Source: Desulfobacterales bacterium (lineage in GTDB: Bacteria; Desulfobacterota; Desulfobacteria; Desulfobacterales; SKZT01). From it: a stretch of 48,044 bases of DNA. Under the pieces are notes generated by a model that was not told the DNA's origin, did not search any database, and saw only the letters and a program-made list of their open reading frames with translations. Of this stretch, positions 1-7,469 are shown one piece after another. Numbering within the stretch: the stretch's first letter is position 1; each line of letters begins with the position of its first letter. The position numbers were made by a program, and so were the translations under genes. Location: assembly GCA_018399715.1 (NCBI GenBank), contig JAGYNR010000005.1:1-48044 (forward strand), in the 5' to 3' direction.

Positions 1-374
1 TCATGGTGTTGTTGCCATTTTACATAGGCGGTCACATCTTTTATTTTCAGAACGGGTCCGCTTGAAAGATCCCACAGAATTTCTGTCACCCGCTCACGGC
101 TTAAAAACGGAAATTTTTGTAACAGGTAATTTTCCGGCAGGATATGTTGCTGTTCGGCCTCGATAATATAATCCCTAAGCCTGCGAAGAAAAATGTCCTC
201 ATCGATGATTTCCAGATTCAACAGGTTGTTTAACGCAACGGACATTTCAAGCAGATCGATGGATTCTGCACCCAGGTCACGGACAAGGTACGTATCCGGA
301 CTGATGTCAATATTATCTTCCGTATCCATAATGTCGGCGATGATTTTTTGTATTTCAGAGAAAAGGTCGTTCAT
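1..374 (-). CDS. Acyl carrier protein, biotin-operon type (partial, runs off left edge)
   Basis: The gene starts at the ATG complementary to 372-374 and stays open for 124 codons to the window edge, so the C-terminus is missing. The motif DLGAESIDLLE at about residues 34-44 is the phosphopantetheine attachment site, with Ser39 as the modified residue. The protein is already longer than an ordinary ACP of about 80 residues. After the helical ACP core it has an extension rich in charged and aromatic residues, about 60-124, that I cannot assign. It is the last visible gene of the bioA operon, 10 nt after the reductase. By context it probably carries the growing pimelate precursor rather than bulk fatty acids. 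The ACP call is firm; the dedicated role is inference. Confidence 0.85.
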   Translation of the reverse strand, partial: MNDLFSEIQKIIADIMDTEDNIDISPDTYLVRDLGAESIDLLEMSVALNNLLNLEIIDEDIFLRRLRDYIIEAEQQHILPENYLLQKFPFLSRERVTEILWDLSSGPVLKIKDVTAYVKWQQHH

Positions 375-384
375 ATGGAATTCC

Positions 385-1134
385 TTATGATTGCTTTCCC
401 GCGGTAAGACCGCCGTCTATACAAATTTCGGTTGCGTTGAAGCTTCCGGCACTTTCGGAAAGAAGAAAAAGGATCGTATCTGCAATTTTTTCCGGTAAAA
501 CGGGATGTCCGACCGGAATCTTTGGTAATGTTTCGTTGGCATGGGTGCTTAGAAAATTTTTCCCGCGGCCTGCATCCACGTAACCGGGCCGTAAAATAAC
601 CGACGTGATACCCCGGCATCCTAATTCCAGTCCCATACTTCGATAAAGGGCTTCAGATGCCATTTTGGCAGCAGCATAAAACCCCTGTCCGGGATTGGGT
701 TGTGAGGCGGCGGTAGATGATACAAAAACGCAGCGGCCTTTTTTGCATTTGAGCATCAGGCGGCTGATTTGAATGAGTACGGCGGCGCGAAACGATATGT
801 TTTCTTCAAAATAAGTGTAGATGTCATCAACCCGGGCGGAGGACACCAGGCGCTCATAATCGGATTGTGCGAAATCAATCAGAAAATCCGGGCTTCCAAG
901 TATTTTCGGGGAAATATTTTTCAGAGTATCACGGTTGGAAAAATCCAATAACAGTGTTTTAAACCCGGATGATACGGGAGACAGTGCTTTCTCGATTTTA
1001 TGTTTGGATGCGTCGCTTCGATAGGTCAAAACAGGGGTGATACCTGAATTGAGCATCGATTTTGCCAATGCCAGACCGAGTAAGGAGCTGCCGCCGAGTA
1101 TAACCCCGAGATTTCCGTCAAAGGTTAGTCTCAT
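385..1134 (-). CDS. SDR-family 3-oxoacyl-ACP reductase-like protein (FabG-like)
   Basis: This 249-residue protein has a short-chain dehydrogenase fold. It shows the nucleotide-binding loop GGSSLLG near residues 14-20, the catalytic serine in VSSTAAS and the YxxxK pair in FYAAAKMA, followed by RPGYVDAG and a C-terminal IDGGLTAG, as in FabG-type enzymes. The likely reaction is NAD(P)H-dependent reduction of a 3-oxoacyl-ACP. Its ATG overlaps the dehydratase stop by 4 nt, which implies translational coupling. With the adjacent ACP and dehydratase it forms a mini fatty-acid-synthase set inside the biotin operon. The cofactor loop departs from the classic TGxxxGIG, so substrate and cofactor are not certain. 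Confidence 0.8.
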   Translation of the reverse strand: MRLTFDGNLGVILGGSSLLGLALAKSMLNSGITPVLTYRSDASKHKIEKALSPVSSGFKTLLLDFSNRDTLKNISPKILGSPDFLIDFAQSDYERLVSSARVDDIYTYFEENISFRAAVLIQISRLMLKCKKGRCVFVSSTAASQPNPGQGFYAAAKMASEALYRSMGLELGCRGITSVILRPGYVDAGRGKNFLSTHANETLPKIPVGHPVLPEKIADTILFLLSESAGSFNATEICIDGGLTAGKQS

Positions 1135-1436
1135 AAAAGAAATGTTCCCTCCGCCAGGGAATCCGGCTGTTCACCGAAAAGTCGGCAGATAATTTTTGTT
1201 TTACCAAATTCCAGGCGATACCGGTAGTTTCCCGGCTTTAGAAAATGTTTAAATTTAAAGTTTTTAACCGAAAGATAATCCGGTTTAAATCCAGCAGTCT
1301 TGATCGCCTCGAAAAAAGCATGGATGATCATGCTTCCGGGGACAACCGGTTTACCCGGAAAATGATCCCGGTAAATAGGGTCCTCCGGATCAAAGAAAAC
1401 GTCTCCTTCCAGATAATGTTGCCGGCCACGGATCAT
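1131..1436 (-). CDS. Short FabZ/FabA-like hotdog dehydratase homologue
   Basis: This is a 101-residue protein with the hotdog-fold signature DHFPGKPVVPGSM at about residues 24-36. It resembles the HFPGRPxMPG loop of 3-hydroxyacyl-ACP dehydratases, whose conserved His is present. In FabZ the catalytic Glu follows in a V/L-x-x-E position; here the aligned residue is His (SMIIHAFFEA). The protein is also about 50 residues shorter than FabZ. It lies between bioB (7-nt gap) and the reductase (4-nt overlap). Likely role: dehydration or another thioester-handling step in pimeloyl precursor synthesis. The family call is good; catalytic competence is uncertain. Confidence 0.7.
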   Translation of the reverse strand: MIRGRQHYLEGDVFFDPEDPIYRDHFPGKPVVPGSMIIHAFFEAIKTAGFKPDYLSVKNFKFKHFLKPGNYRYRLEFGKTKIICRLFGEQPDSLAEGTFLL

Positions 1437-1442
1437 GTTTGT

Positions 1443-2432
1443 TTAAATCCCTTTTATCGTAAGGTCCAATGCTTCTGTCATCTGCCAATCCGAATGAATG
1501 TCTCTTCCGCCGGTGGTTAAATAATTTCCGGCCATGATACCATTGGCACCGGCCGCAAATATCATGGACTGGAAATCTTGAAGCGTGATTTCACGTCCGC
1601 CGCAGATGGTTATATCTTTTGCAGGATTAACAAATCTGAAAAGGCAGATACATTTTAACGCTTCGACAGGCGACATGATCGGCTGGTTTGCCAGCCTGGT
1701 GCCGAAAATGGGGTTTAAAAAATTAAGCGCAATGGAATCCACATCCAGGGCTTTCAGGGTAAACGCCAGTTCAACGCGCTGTTTCCAGCTTTCTCCAAGT
1801 CCTGCAATACCTCCGCTACAGATCTTCATCCCGGCCGATCTTGCATTTTCAATCGTTTTGATATTATCGGTAAACTGGTGGGTGGTGCAGATGTTTTTAA
1901 AAAAACTTTCCGCTGTTTCCAGGTTATGGTGATATCGGCTAATTCCACTTTCCATTAACGCATGGGCATTTTCATTACTGACCATACCCAGCGATGCGCA
2001 CAGATTCAGGTCGGTTGCCTTTCGGATTTTTTCGGCGGTGCGGCAAACTTGGTCTAATTCTTTCGGTGTCATGCAAAGTCCGCTGGTGACAATGGAAAAC
2101 TGGGTGGCTCCGGCTTTATGCATTTCGATTGCCCGCTGAAGTAAATCGTCTTCTGACATCAGCGGCCAGGTTTTGATACCGGTTTGATGAAAAGAGGACT
2201 GAGCGCAAAAAGCACAGTTTTGGGAACAACGGCCGGACTTGGCATTGACGATAGAACAGGCAAAGACTGTATTTTTCTTGTTTTGATGTCTGATCCGGTT
2301 GGTACAGGCGAGAAGATCAAACAAGTGTTCCACAGGAAGGGACACCATATCAAGTGCCTGTTTCTCCGGAATGGTGAAACTGCTGTCCGAAAGTATTTTA
2401 TCGGTTATTTCCAAAAGGTTTCTGATTTTCAT
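1443..2432 (-). CDS. bioB: Biotin synthase
   Basis: This 329-residue radical SAM enzyme inserts sulfur into dethiobiotin. The radical-SAM cluster motif appears as CSQNCAFC in the context NAKSGRCSQNCAFCAQSS, about residues 67-80, which is diagnostic for BioB. Further typical segments are YHHNLETAESFF, CSGGIAGLGE, ALNFLNPIFGT (the MNFL(I/V)P region) and the C-terminal GANGIMAGNYLTTGG. Length matches the family. It follows bioA by 54 nt and precedes the dehydratase by 6 nt in one minus-strand operon, so it should share BirA control. Confidence 0.97.
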   Translation of the reverse strand: MKIRNLLEITDKILSDSSFTIPEKQALDMVSLPVEHLFDLLACTNRIRHQNKKNTVFACSIVNAKSGRCSQNCAFCAQSSFHQTGIKTWPLMSEDDLLQRAIEMHKAGATQFSIVTSGLCMTPKELDQVCRTAEKIRKATDLNLCASLGMVSNENAHALMESGISRYHHNLETAESFFKNICTTHQFTDNIKTIENARSAGMKICSGGIAGLGESWKQRVELAFTLKALDVDSIALNFLNPIFGTRLANQPIMSPVEALKCICLFRFVNPAKDITICGGREITLQDFQSMIFAAGANGIMAGNYLTTGGRDIHSDWQMTEALDLTIKGI

Positions 2433-2486
2433 TGGTTCACTTTTTCAGGTTATCAGCCGGTGCATCACCAGGACTTCCAGATATTT

Positions 2487-3824
2487 TCAAAAATTATCTT
2501 CAACAATTACGTCCTGGATAGCCCTTGTAAGTTTTGTGATTTGGTCGGGCGCGATGATATAGGATGGCATCACATAAATCAGTTTTCCAAACGGCCTGAT
2601 CCATACGCCTTTTTCAACAAAACGCTTCTGAATTTTTTTCATATTGACAGGGCGTTTGAGCTCTACCACACCGATAGCTCCCAGGACACGAACATCTTCA
2701 ACCGGTGACAATTCTGCACACTGGAAAAGCTCTGATTTGAGCTGAGACTCAATTTTTTGGATCTTATCCTGCCAGGGAGTTGATAGCAACAGATCAATAC
2801 TGGCGATGGCGACAGCGCAGGCCAGCGGATTTGCCATAAAGGTTGGCCCGTGCATAAAGACGCCGCCTTTTGCGCAGATTCCCTCCGCCACCCGTTTTGT
2901 AGTCAGGGAGGCTGCCAGGGACATGCATCCACCGGTAAGGGCCTTTCCGACACATAGGATATCCGGGGTAACCTCGGCATGTTCCAGAGCGAACAGGGTG
3001 CCGGTTCTGCCAAAACCGGTAGCAATCTCATCGAAAATCAAAAGCACATTGAAATGATCGGTTAATTCCCTGACCCTTTTTAAATAATGCGGCGAGTAAA
3101 ACCGCATACCGCCGGCGCCCTGTACCACCGGCTCCAGAATAACCGCTGCAATGCTTTTATGATGGGTTTCCAGAAGATTTCTAAAGTCTGTAATATAGGT
3201 TTCATTCCAGGTTTCATCGAACCGGCAGCGGGGAGCTTCTGCAAAGTACTGAACCGGCAGCACTCCTTTGAAAAGGCTGTGCATGCCGGTAACAGGATCA
3301 CATACGCTCATGGCGGCAAACGTATCACCATGGTAACCGGAACGGACAGTCAGCAGCTTTTGTTTGTCTTCAAATCCTTTTGCCTGCCAGTACTGAAATG
3401 CCATTTTAATGGCGACTTCAACAGCCACCGACCCGGAATCACAGAAAAATATCTGGTCCAGCGCGGGAGGGGTCAGTGATATTAGACGGCGGGCAAGCCC
3501 GACCGCAGGTGCATGGGTCAGTCCTCCGAACATGATATGGGACATATTATCAACCTGCGCCCGGATTGCCTGGTTTAATACGGGATGGTTGTAGCCGTGA
3601 ATGGCGGCCCACCATGATGCCATACCATCAACCAGCTTACGTCCGTCCGTCAGCCGGATATGGACTCCCCTGGCGGAGTCTACCGGATAGGTCATCAGGG
3701 GGGCGGTCATGGAAGTATACGGATGCCAGATATGATTCTTGTCAAATTCCAGCAAATCATCATCATCGAACGGTTCCGGATCTGTAAAAGCAGTTTTGAT
3801 CGTTGCTGTTAATCCTTTTGCCAT
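2487..3824 (-). CDS. bioA: Adenosylmethionine-8-amino-7-oxononanoate aminotransferase
   Basis: This PLP-dependent class III aminotransferase makes 7,8-diaminopelargonic acid from KAPA. Visible family signatures are HIWHPYTSM near the N-terminus, [27 protein letters not shown], the cofactor-binding [12 protein letters not shown] and the PLP lysine in [21 protein letters not shown] follows, and near the C-terminus [16 protein letters not shown] chose the ATG at 3824 (MAKGL, 445 residues) because a GGGAG ribosome site lies just upstream; an in-frame ATG at 3839 would add MGVSL. It is the first gene of the biotin operon and is preceded by the BirA-like operator at 3920-3951. Confidence 0.96.
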   Translation of the reverse strand: MAKGLTATIKTAFTDPEPFDDDDLLEFDKNHIWHPYTSMTAPLMTYPVDSARGVHIRLTDGRKLVDGMASWWAAIHGYNHPVLNQAIRAQVDNMSHIMFGGLTHAPAVGLARRLISLTPPALDQIFFCDSGSVAVEVAIKMAFQYWQAKGFEDKQKLLTVRSGYHGDTFAAMSVCDPVTGMHSLFKGVLPVQYFAEAPRCRFDETWNETYITDFRNLLETHHKSIAAVILEPVVQGAGGMRFYSPHYLKRVRELTDHFNVLLIFDEIATGFGRTGTLFALEHAEVTPDILCVGKALTGGCMSLAASLTTKRVAEGICAKGGVFMHGPTFMANPLACAVAIASIDLLLSTPWQDKIQKIESQLKSELFQCAELSPVEDVRVLGAIGVVELKRPVNMKKIQKRFVEKGVWIRPFGKLIYVMPSYIIAPDQITKLTRAIQDVIVEDNF

Positions 3825-3897
3825 TAAGGAAACTCCCATAACCCCTGTTGAAAATATTTTGGTGAATATAACAATTTACCGCTTACATTTTCGGCTT

Positions 3898-3926
3898 TTT
3901 TTATCCCATAGGTTCCATATTGTCAA
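3898..3926 (-). promoter_or_regulatory. Putative sigma-70 promoter of the biotin operon
   Basis: Read on the minus strand, TTGACA (complement of 3921-3926) is followed after 17 nt by TAAAAA (complement of 3898-3903). The -35 box lies within one half-site of the BirA-like operator, so repressor binding would block polymerase. The -10 box is a weak match. Confidence 0.5.
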
Positions 3927-3951
3927 CCTAAATATAATCCTATGTTTACAA
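3920..3951. promoter_or_regulatory. BirA-type biotin operator
   Basis: The plus strand reads TTGTCAACC at 3920-3928, then 14 nt, then TGTTTACAA at 3943-3951. This is a near-perfect match to the bacterial BirA operator, an inverted repeat of TTGTMAACC half-sites separated by about 14-16 nt. The site is about 95 nt upstream of bioA and overlaps the proposed -35 box. The expected behaviour is repression by biotinoyl-AMP-loaded BirA. No birA gene is in the window. Confidence 0.88.
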
Positions 3952-4099
3952 TTAAAAGATGACCAACGGTCTTCATGGTATATCCAATACCTGCTATAGT
4001 ATTCCAGATAAATAATTCGGAACATAAAAACAATCTGTACTTCAAAATGTTTTTGATTTTTAAAAACCAAAATATTTTTCTTGAAAGCTATAGATTGAA

Positions 4100-5005
4100 T
4101 TACTGTATATTTATCAGCAGGGTTTCGATTTTTTTGGCAGCTTTCATTTCATCGATCCATTGACGGGGAATCGCATCCATGCCAAGATAAGCGCCAAGCA
4201 CCATTCCCACCAATGTCCCCCGAGCCGCGTTGTCCCCACCGCTCATGACACATTGAATGAGGGCTTCCTTTAAATTGTTTTCATATTTTGCAATAAGATG
4301 AATCACTCCCGGAAACATTTCACCGGTATGACAGCTTTGTCCGAAATTCCCAATAACCTCGACGCTGTCTTGATCTGTCGTCGCAAGCCCTTTCTGAAGC
4401 CATGCGGATACGGGGGAAATATCAAACCGGTCTTCTGCAACGGATTTTAAGGCGTCAACAGGTGAATTCCCTTTAAGAACCGCCTGTGTTACAAGGGCAA
4501 AATATTCCGCAGATTCGATGACGGATGGATCGGTATGCGTCATTCTTGTTTGTGCAATTGCGCTTTGAACAAGGGTTTTGGGGTCATTTTGGTAAAAACA
4601 GACCAGCGGAGCAATTCTTGCGGCACCCGCCAGGTCATCCGAACCTGACCCCGCCTCCCCGGCCGGCTTGCCCGCTTTATAGTTGGCCAACGTTTTTTGG
4701 GTAGCCCCGTCAATATAACCATCGTAACCCTCAAATAGTTTTTGCCAGCGATGTGAGAAGTCCTTAATGTCAAAGTTCCCGGTTTCGGCAACGGATGCCA
4801 GGAGTGCAAGCATCTGATCACCGTAATGGGTAAACTCACCACGATCTTTGCTTTTGTGATACGACTGCGGACCGGGCGCAAGCAAAGATTCCACCCGACC
4901 AAAATCAGACTTGATTCTTTCGGTATCATATATCCAGTGAACGCTCAGGGCCAGTGAATCCGCCGCAAAAGATGCCATAACCATTGCTTTTGTTTTACTT
5001 TCCAT
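4100..5005 (-). CDS. ADP-ribosylglycohydrolase (DraG / crystallin J1) family protein
   Basis: This 301-residue, all-helical protein is of the ADP-ribosylglycohydrolase family. Recognisable parts are ASFAADSLALSVHWIYDTERI at the N-terminus, GEFTHYGDQMLALL, the mid-protein RMTHTDPSVIESAEYFA and the C-terminal GGDNAARGTLVGMVLGAYLG. Canonical DraG proteins use a TDDT-like motif and a GGDTDTNA motif to bind two Mg ions. Here the corresponding places read THYGDQ and GGDNAARG, closer to the crystallin J1-like branch. The start has a strong AGGAGG site 4 nt upstream. It is monocistronic between the biotin operon and a small accessory patch. The substrate is unknown: protein ADP-ribose removal is possible but not shown. 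Confidence 0.8.
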   Translation of the reverse strand: MESKTKAMVMASFAADSLALSVHWIYDTERIKSDFGRVESLLAPGPQSYHKSKDRGEFTHYGDQMLALLASVAETGNFDIKDFSHRWQKLFEGYDGYIDGATQKTLANYKAGKPAGEAGSGSDDLAGAARIAPLVCFYQNDPKTLVQSAIAQTRMTHTDPSVIESAEYFALVTQAVLKGNSPVDALKSVAEDRFDISPVSAWLQKGLATTDQDSVEVIGNFGQSCHTGEMFPGVIHLIAKYENNLKEALIQCVMSGGDNAARGTLVGMVLGAYLGMDAIPRQWIDEMKAAKKIETLLINIQ

Positions 5006-5356
5006 AAAACCTCCTGTTAATGAATATTAGTCAGAAACTAAGGCATACCATATGGGAATGCAAGTATTATTGTGATTGATGAAGATGTCCGACGTTGCTT
5101 AACCAAGCGTTTTCCATCCGCTGTCTTTATACCATCAGACACAATTATATTTTAATACTGTCTGTTATGCATTGTAGCCGGGAACCATCGTACCGGAAAC
5201 ATAGGCTCCCGTAGAAATTTCGCAAATGCGAACATCTCATTTGAGTAGACGCGGAACAAAATCGTCCTTATTTTCAAGCATCTCGGCTGCGCCGATCAAT
5301 TCAGCGTAGCGTATGGAAAAATTGACCAAAATTTTCAGGTTTGATAATATTGAATT
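5006..5356. other. Intergenic region without a supported gene
   Basis: I see no complete gene here. On the minus strand a short reading (about 5237-5330) ends in a protein-like stretch RYAELIGAAEMLENKDDFVP just before a stop. It has no credible start or partner and overlaps the start of the DUF4258 gene in reverse. It may be a decayed gene end. Confidence 0.4.
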
Positions 5357-5668
5357 ATGGCACTTATTCAGGAGATCCGCGCAAAAATTAAACAACGTCG
5401 TTATGAATACTCCAAACATGCTGTCGATCAGAGTATTTTCCGCGATATAAGTGTGTTTGAATTAGAGGAAGCGGTGATCGGTAAAAGTGAAGTAATTGAA
5501 GATTACCCAGACGACAAATATGGCCCGACTTGTCTTATCCTTCACTACACTAAAGCGGGTAGGCCGTTGCATATACAGTGCAGCTATCCGGGTCGGCATC
5601 TTGTCAAGATCATCACCCTATACCAGCCTGACCCCGAACTTTGGATCGATTTTAAGATCAGAAGGTAG
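5357..5668 (+). CDS. DUF4258 domain protein, probable toxin of a type II toxin-antitoxin pair
   Basis: This 103-residue basic protein resembles DUF4258 proteins, small RelE-like folds. It has the N-terminal KxxxYEYSKHAVDQS pattern, a central VIEDYPDDKYGPTCLILHYTKAGRPLHI, and the ending VKIITLYQPDPELW. It is followed after 17 nt by a small gene of the MqsA/YgiT antitoxin group with its own ribosome site, the usual layout for this pair. By analogy it may be an mRNA-cleaving or related growth inhibitor; this is inference from fold and context. It lies in an accessory patch between conserved operons. Confidence 0.7.
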   Translation: MALIQEIRAKIKQRRYEYSKHAVDQSIFRDISVFELEEAVIGKSEVIEDYPDDKYGPTCLILHYTKAGRPLHIQCSYPGRHLVKIITLYQPDPELWIDFKIRR

Positions 5669-5685
5669 ACATAAGGAGATTTAAA

Positions 5686-5895
5686 ATGAAAGAGACAATG
5701 GTAGAATCTAGAGTAACCTATATACTTGAACATGATGGAAAATTTTTTATTGTCGAAAATGTCCCGGCGCGAGTATGCATAGAGACTGGAGAGCAGTTTT
5801 TTTCTCCTGAAACGGTAGATCATATCCATGGCATTATCAAGGGGAGACGAAACCCTGATAAAATAATTGAAACTCCCGTGTATAATTATGGATAG
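5686..5895 (+). CDS. MqsA/YgiT-like antitoxin without zinc-binding cysteines
   Basis: This 69-residue protein is preceded by AAGGAG at a good distance from the ATG. The core VTYILEHDGKFFIVENVPARVC, then ETGEQFFSPETVDHIHGIIK, matches the N-terminal domain of YgiT-type antitoxins. That domain normally has two CxxC knuckles. Here the first is absent and the second is reduced to one Cys (CIETGE in place of CxxCGE). It lacks the C-terminal helix-turn-helix of full MqsA, so it may neutralise the DUF4258 protein without binding DNA itself. Function is inferred from the pairing. Confidence 0.7.
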   Translation: MKETMVESRVTYILEHDGKFFIVENVPARVCIETGEQFFSPETVDHIHGIIKGRRNPDKIIETPVYNYG

Positions 5896-6181
5896 CACTG
5901 CCCAATCTGTCACTTAACAGGAAAGGCTATTAAATCGCCGAATCATCTTTCGGAGTTTTGCGATGTTCATTATTTTAAAAACCTTATTGCTGTATGCTCC
6001 GACTGCCTGTTAGTTCACTTTTGAACTCACACACTGCGAGGTTAGCGGAAGGTCAAGATAAATAAAAGCAAAGCCGAACGTTACATGTTGAAACGAGCGA
6101 AAATCTCCAGCGCAATGATAATAAATTAGCGCTGAGCGGGTTACATATATTTTTTGAAAATCACCTTATGGGAACAAACTC

Positions 6182-6613
6182 ATGACCAAAGACCTGACAA
6201 ATTCGGCGGTTGATCGCCAAAACATTCTCAATAACCCTTATGCTCTTGCAGAAATCGAGAAGGCAGCAGGCATCCGAGGCATTCCTTTCGAGGGAAAGAC
6301 GGTGGTGCTCAAGGAACAAGTCGCGTCGTTTTTCGAGGTGACTCTGCGCACTGTGGAAAACTATTTAGAACAAAACGCAGAGGAACTTTCCCGAAACGGG
6401 TATGAGGTGTTGAAAGGTAAACGCCTGAAAGCTTTAAAGTTAGAAATTCAAGAGTTGAATGTTCCCGAAACAGATTTCGGGAACATTTCAAAATCTCCCC
6501 AATTAGGAGTGTTTGAATTCCGAGCGTTTTTAAACCTCGCGATGCTAATGCGAGAATCCGAGAGGGCTGCATTTTGGACTGGCGGATGCAATTTTAGCTG
6601 CAACAGCCGATAA
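6182..6613 (+). pseudogene. Truncated DNA-binding protein (RhuM-like / Fic-associated type), N-terminal part only
   Basis: The 143-codon reading begins with MTKDLTNSAVDRQ and contains a helix-turn-helix-like segment GKTVVLKEQVASFFEVTLRTVENYL at about residues 39-63. A conserved-looking block LGVFEFRAFLNLAMLMRESERA follows. Related proteins, as I remember them, continue for another 150-200 residues after this block. Here the frame switches abruptly to AFWTGGCNFSC and stops at 6611-6613. At the same point another frame starts to read as the end of a PIN-domain toxin. I therefore take this as a gene truncated by a deletion or recombination. The 286 nt upstream (5896-6181) hold no gene I can support. 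Confidence 0.6.
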
Positions 6614-6704
6614 AGAAAATGCAAAATTAAAGACCCTAAATGTAAGGCATTATCCTATGATTAAGGGCTTAAAGCCAGCTTATAAAAACGGTTATGGCAA
6701 TTGA
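6567..6704 (+). pseudogene. Remnant of a VapC-like PIN-domain toxin (C-terminal 45 codons)
   Basis: In the frame starting at 6567 the DNA reads LHFGLADAILAATADKEN, then KLKTLNVRHYPMIKGLKP and a TGA at 6702-6704. ADAxIAATA followed by TxNVxHFxMIxGL is the characteristic end of VapC-type PIN ribonucleases, including one of the metal-binding acidic residues. The N-terminal two thirds and the first catalytic Asp are missing. The remnant begins exactly where the upstream DNA-binding gene loses its family similarity, so the two fragments are joined. It cannot be functional as it stands. Confidence 0.7.
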
Positions 6705-6712
6705 TGAAACTG

Positions 6713-7459
6713 CTAAGAATTTAAACCCTCATAGAATTGCTCATAATCTTTGCCCAGGTACGCGCGTTTTACCTCTTCGTCAGCCAGAAGGTCTGCTGCT
6801 GTCCCCTGAAGCACCATCCGGCCGGTTTCCAGAACATAGCCTCGGTCTGCGATTTTCAAAGCTGCCGTAGCGTTTTGCTCTACCAACAAAATGGTTAAAC
6901 CGTTTTCGCGAAGATCAACCAAGGTTTTCAGAATTTTGTCCACCAGCAGTGGCGCAAGTCCCATGGAGGGTTCATCGAGAAGCAATAACTGCGGACGAGC
7001 CATCAGTGACCGCCCAATAGCCAGCATTTGTTGCTCTCCCCCTGATAGAGTGCCGGCAGGCTGATGGATTCGTTCTTTGAGCACCGGAAAAAGGGTCATA
7101 ACCATTTCCAGGTCCTGTGCAATTTGATGATGTTGTTTGCGGCGATACATCGTATAAGCGCCTAATTTTAAATTATCCATCACCGACAAGGGGGGAAAAA
7201 TCAACCGCCCTTCGGGGACCATGCTGATCCCTTTTCTGACAATTCCCGGCGGGTCTATCCCTTTGATCGGGACATTTTGGAAAAGAACCTCTCCCTTCCA
7301 TCTGGAAAGCAAACCGCAGATAGCTTGTAATAAGGTGCTTTTTCCTGCACCATTGGCACCAATGAGACTTACCAGTTCACCTTGTGCTACCGAAAGGCTT
7401 ACTCCCTTGATGGCCATGATCCGTCCATAATAACATTTTAAATTGCGTATTTTTAGCAT
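6713..7459 (-). CDS. livF: Branched-chain-type amino acid ABC transporter ATP-binding protein LivF
   Basis: This 248-residue ATPase shows Walker A GANGAGKST (about residues 34-42), the signature LSGGEQQMLAIGRSLM and Walker B LLLLDEPSMGLAP, followed by the LivF-typical NGLTILLVEQNATAAL. It is the last gene of a minus-strand operon and lies 10 nt after livG. It powers, with LivG, uptake through the LivHM permease across the inner membrane. Its stop lies only a few nucleotides from the PIN remnant, so the operon end may have been a break point. Confidence 0.95.
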   Translation of the reverse strand: MLKIRNLKCYYGRIMAIKGVSLSVAQGELVSLIGANGAGKSTLLQAICGLLSRWKGEVLFQNVPIKGIDPPGIVRKGISMVPEGRLIFPPLSVMDNLKLGAYTMYRRKQHHQIAQDLEMVMTLFPVLKERIHQPAGTLSGGEQQMLAIGRSLMARPQLLLLDEPSMGLAPLLVDKILKTLVDLRENGLTILLVEQNATAALKIADRGYVLETGRMVLQGTAADLLADEEVKRAYLGKDYEQFYEGLNS

Positions 7460-7469
7460 CTTTGTGTTT

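Noticed and set aside
5237-5419. Minus-strand 60-codon frame ahead of the DUF4258 gene
   Set aside because: It overlaps the start of the DUF4258 gene, has no ribosome site and shows no recognisable family; at most a gene remnant.
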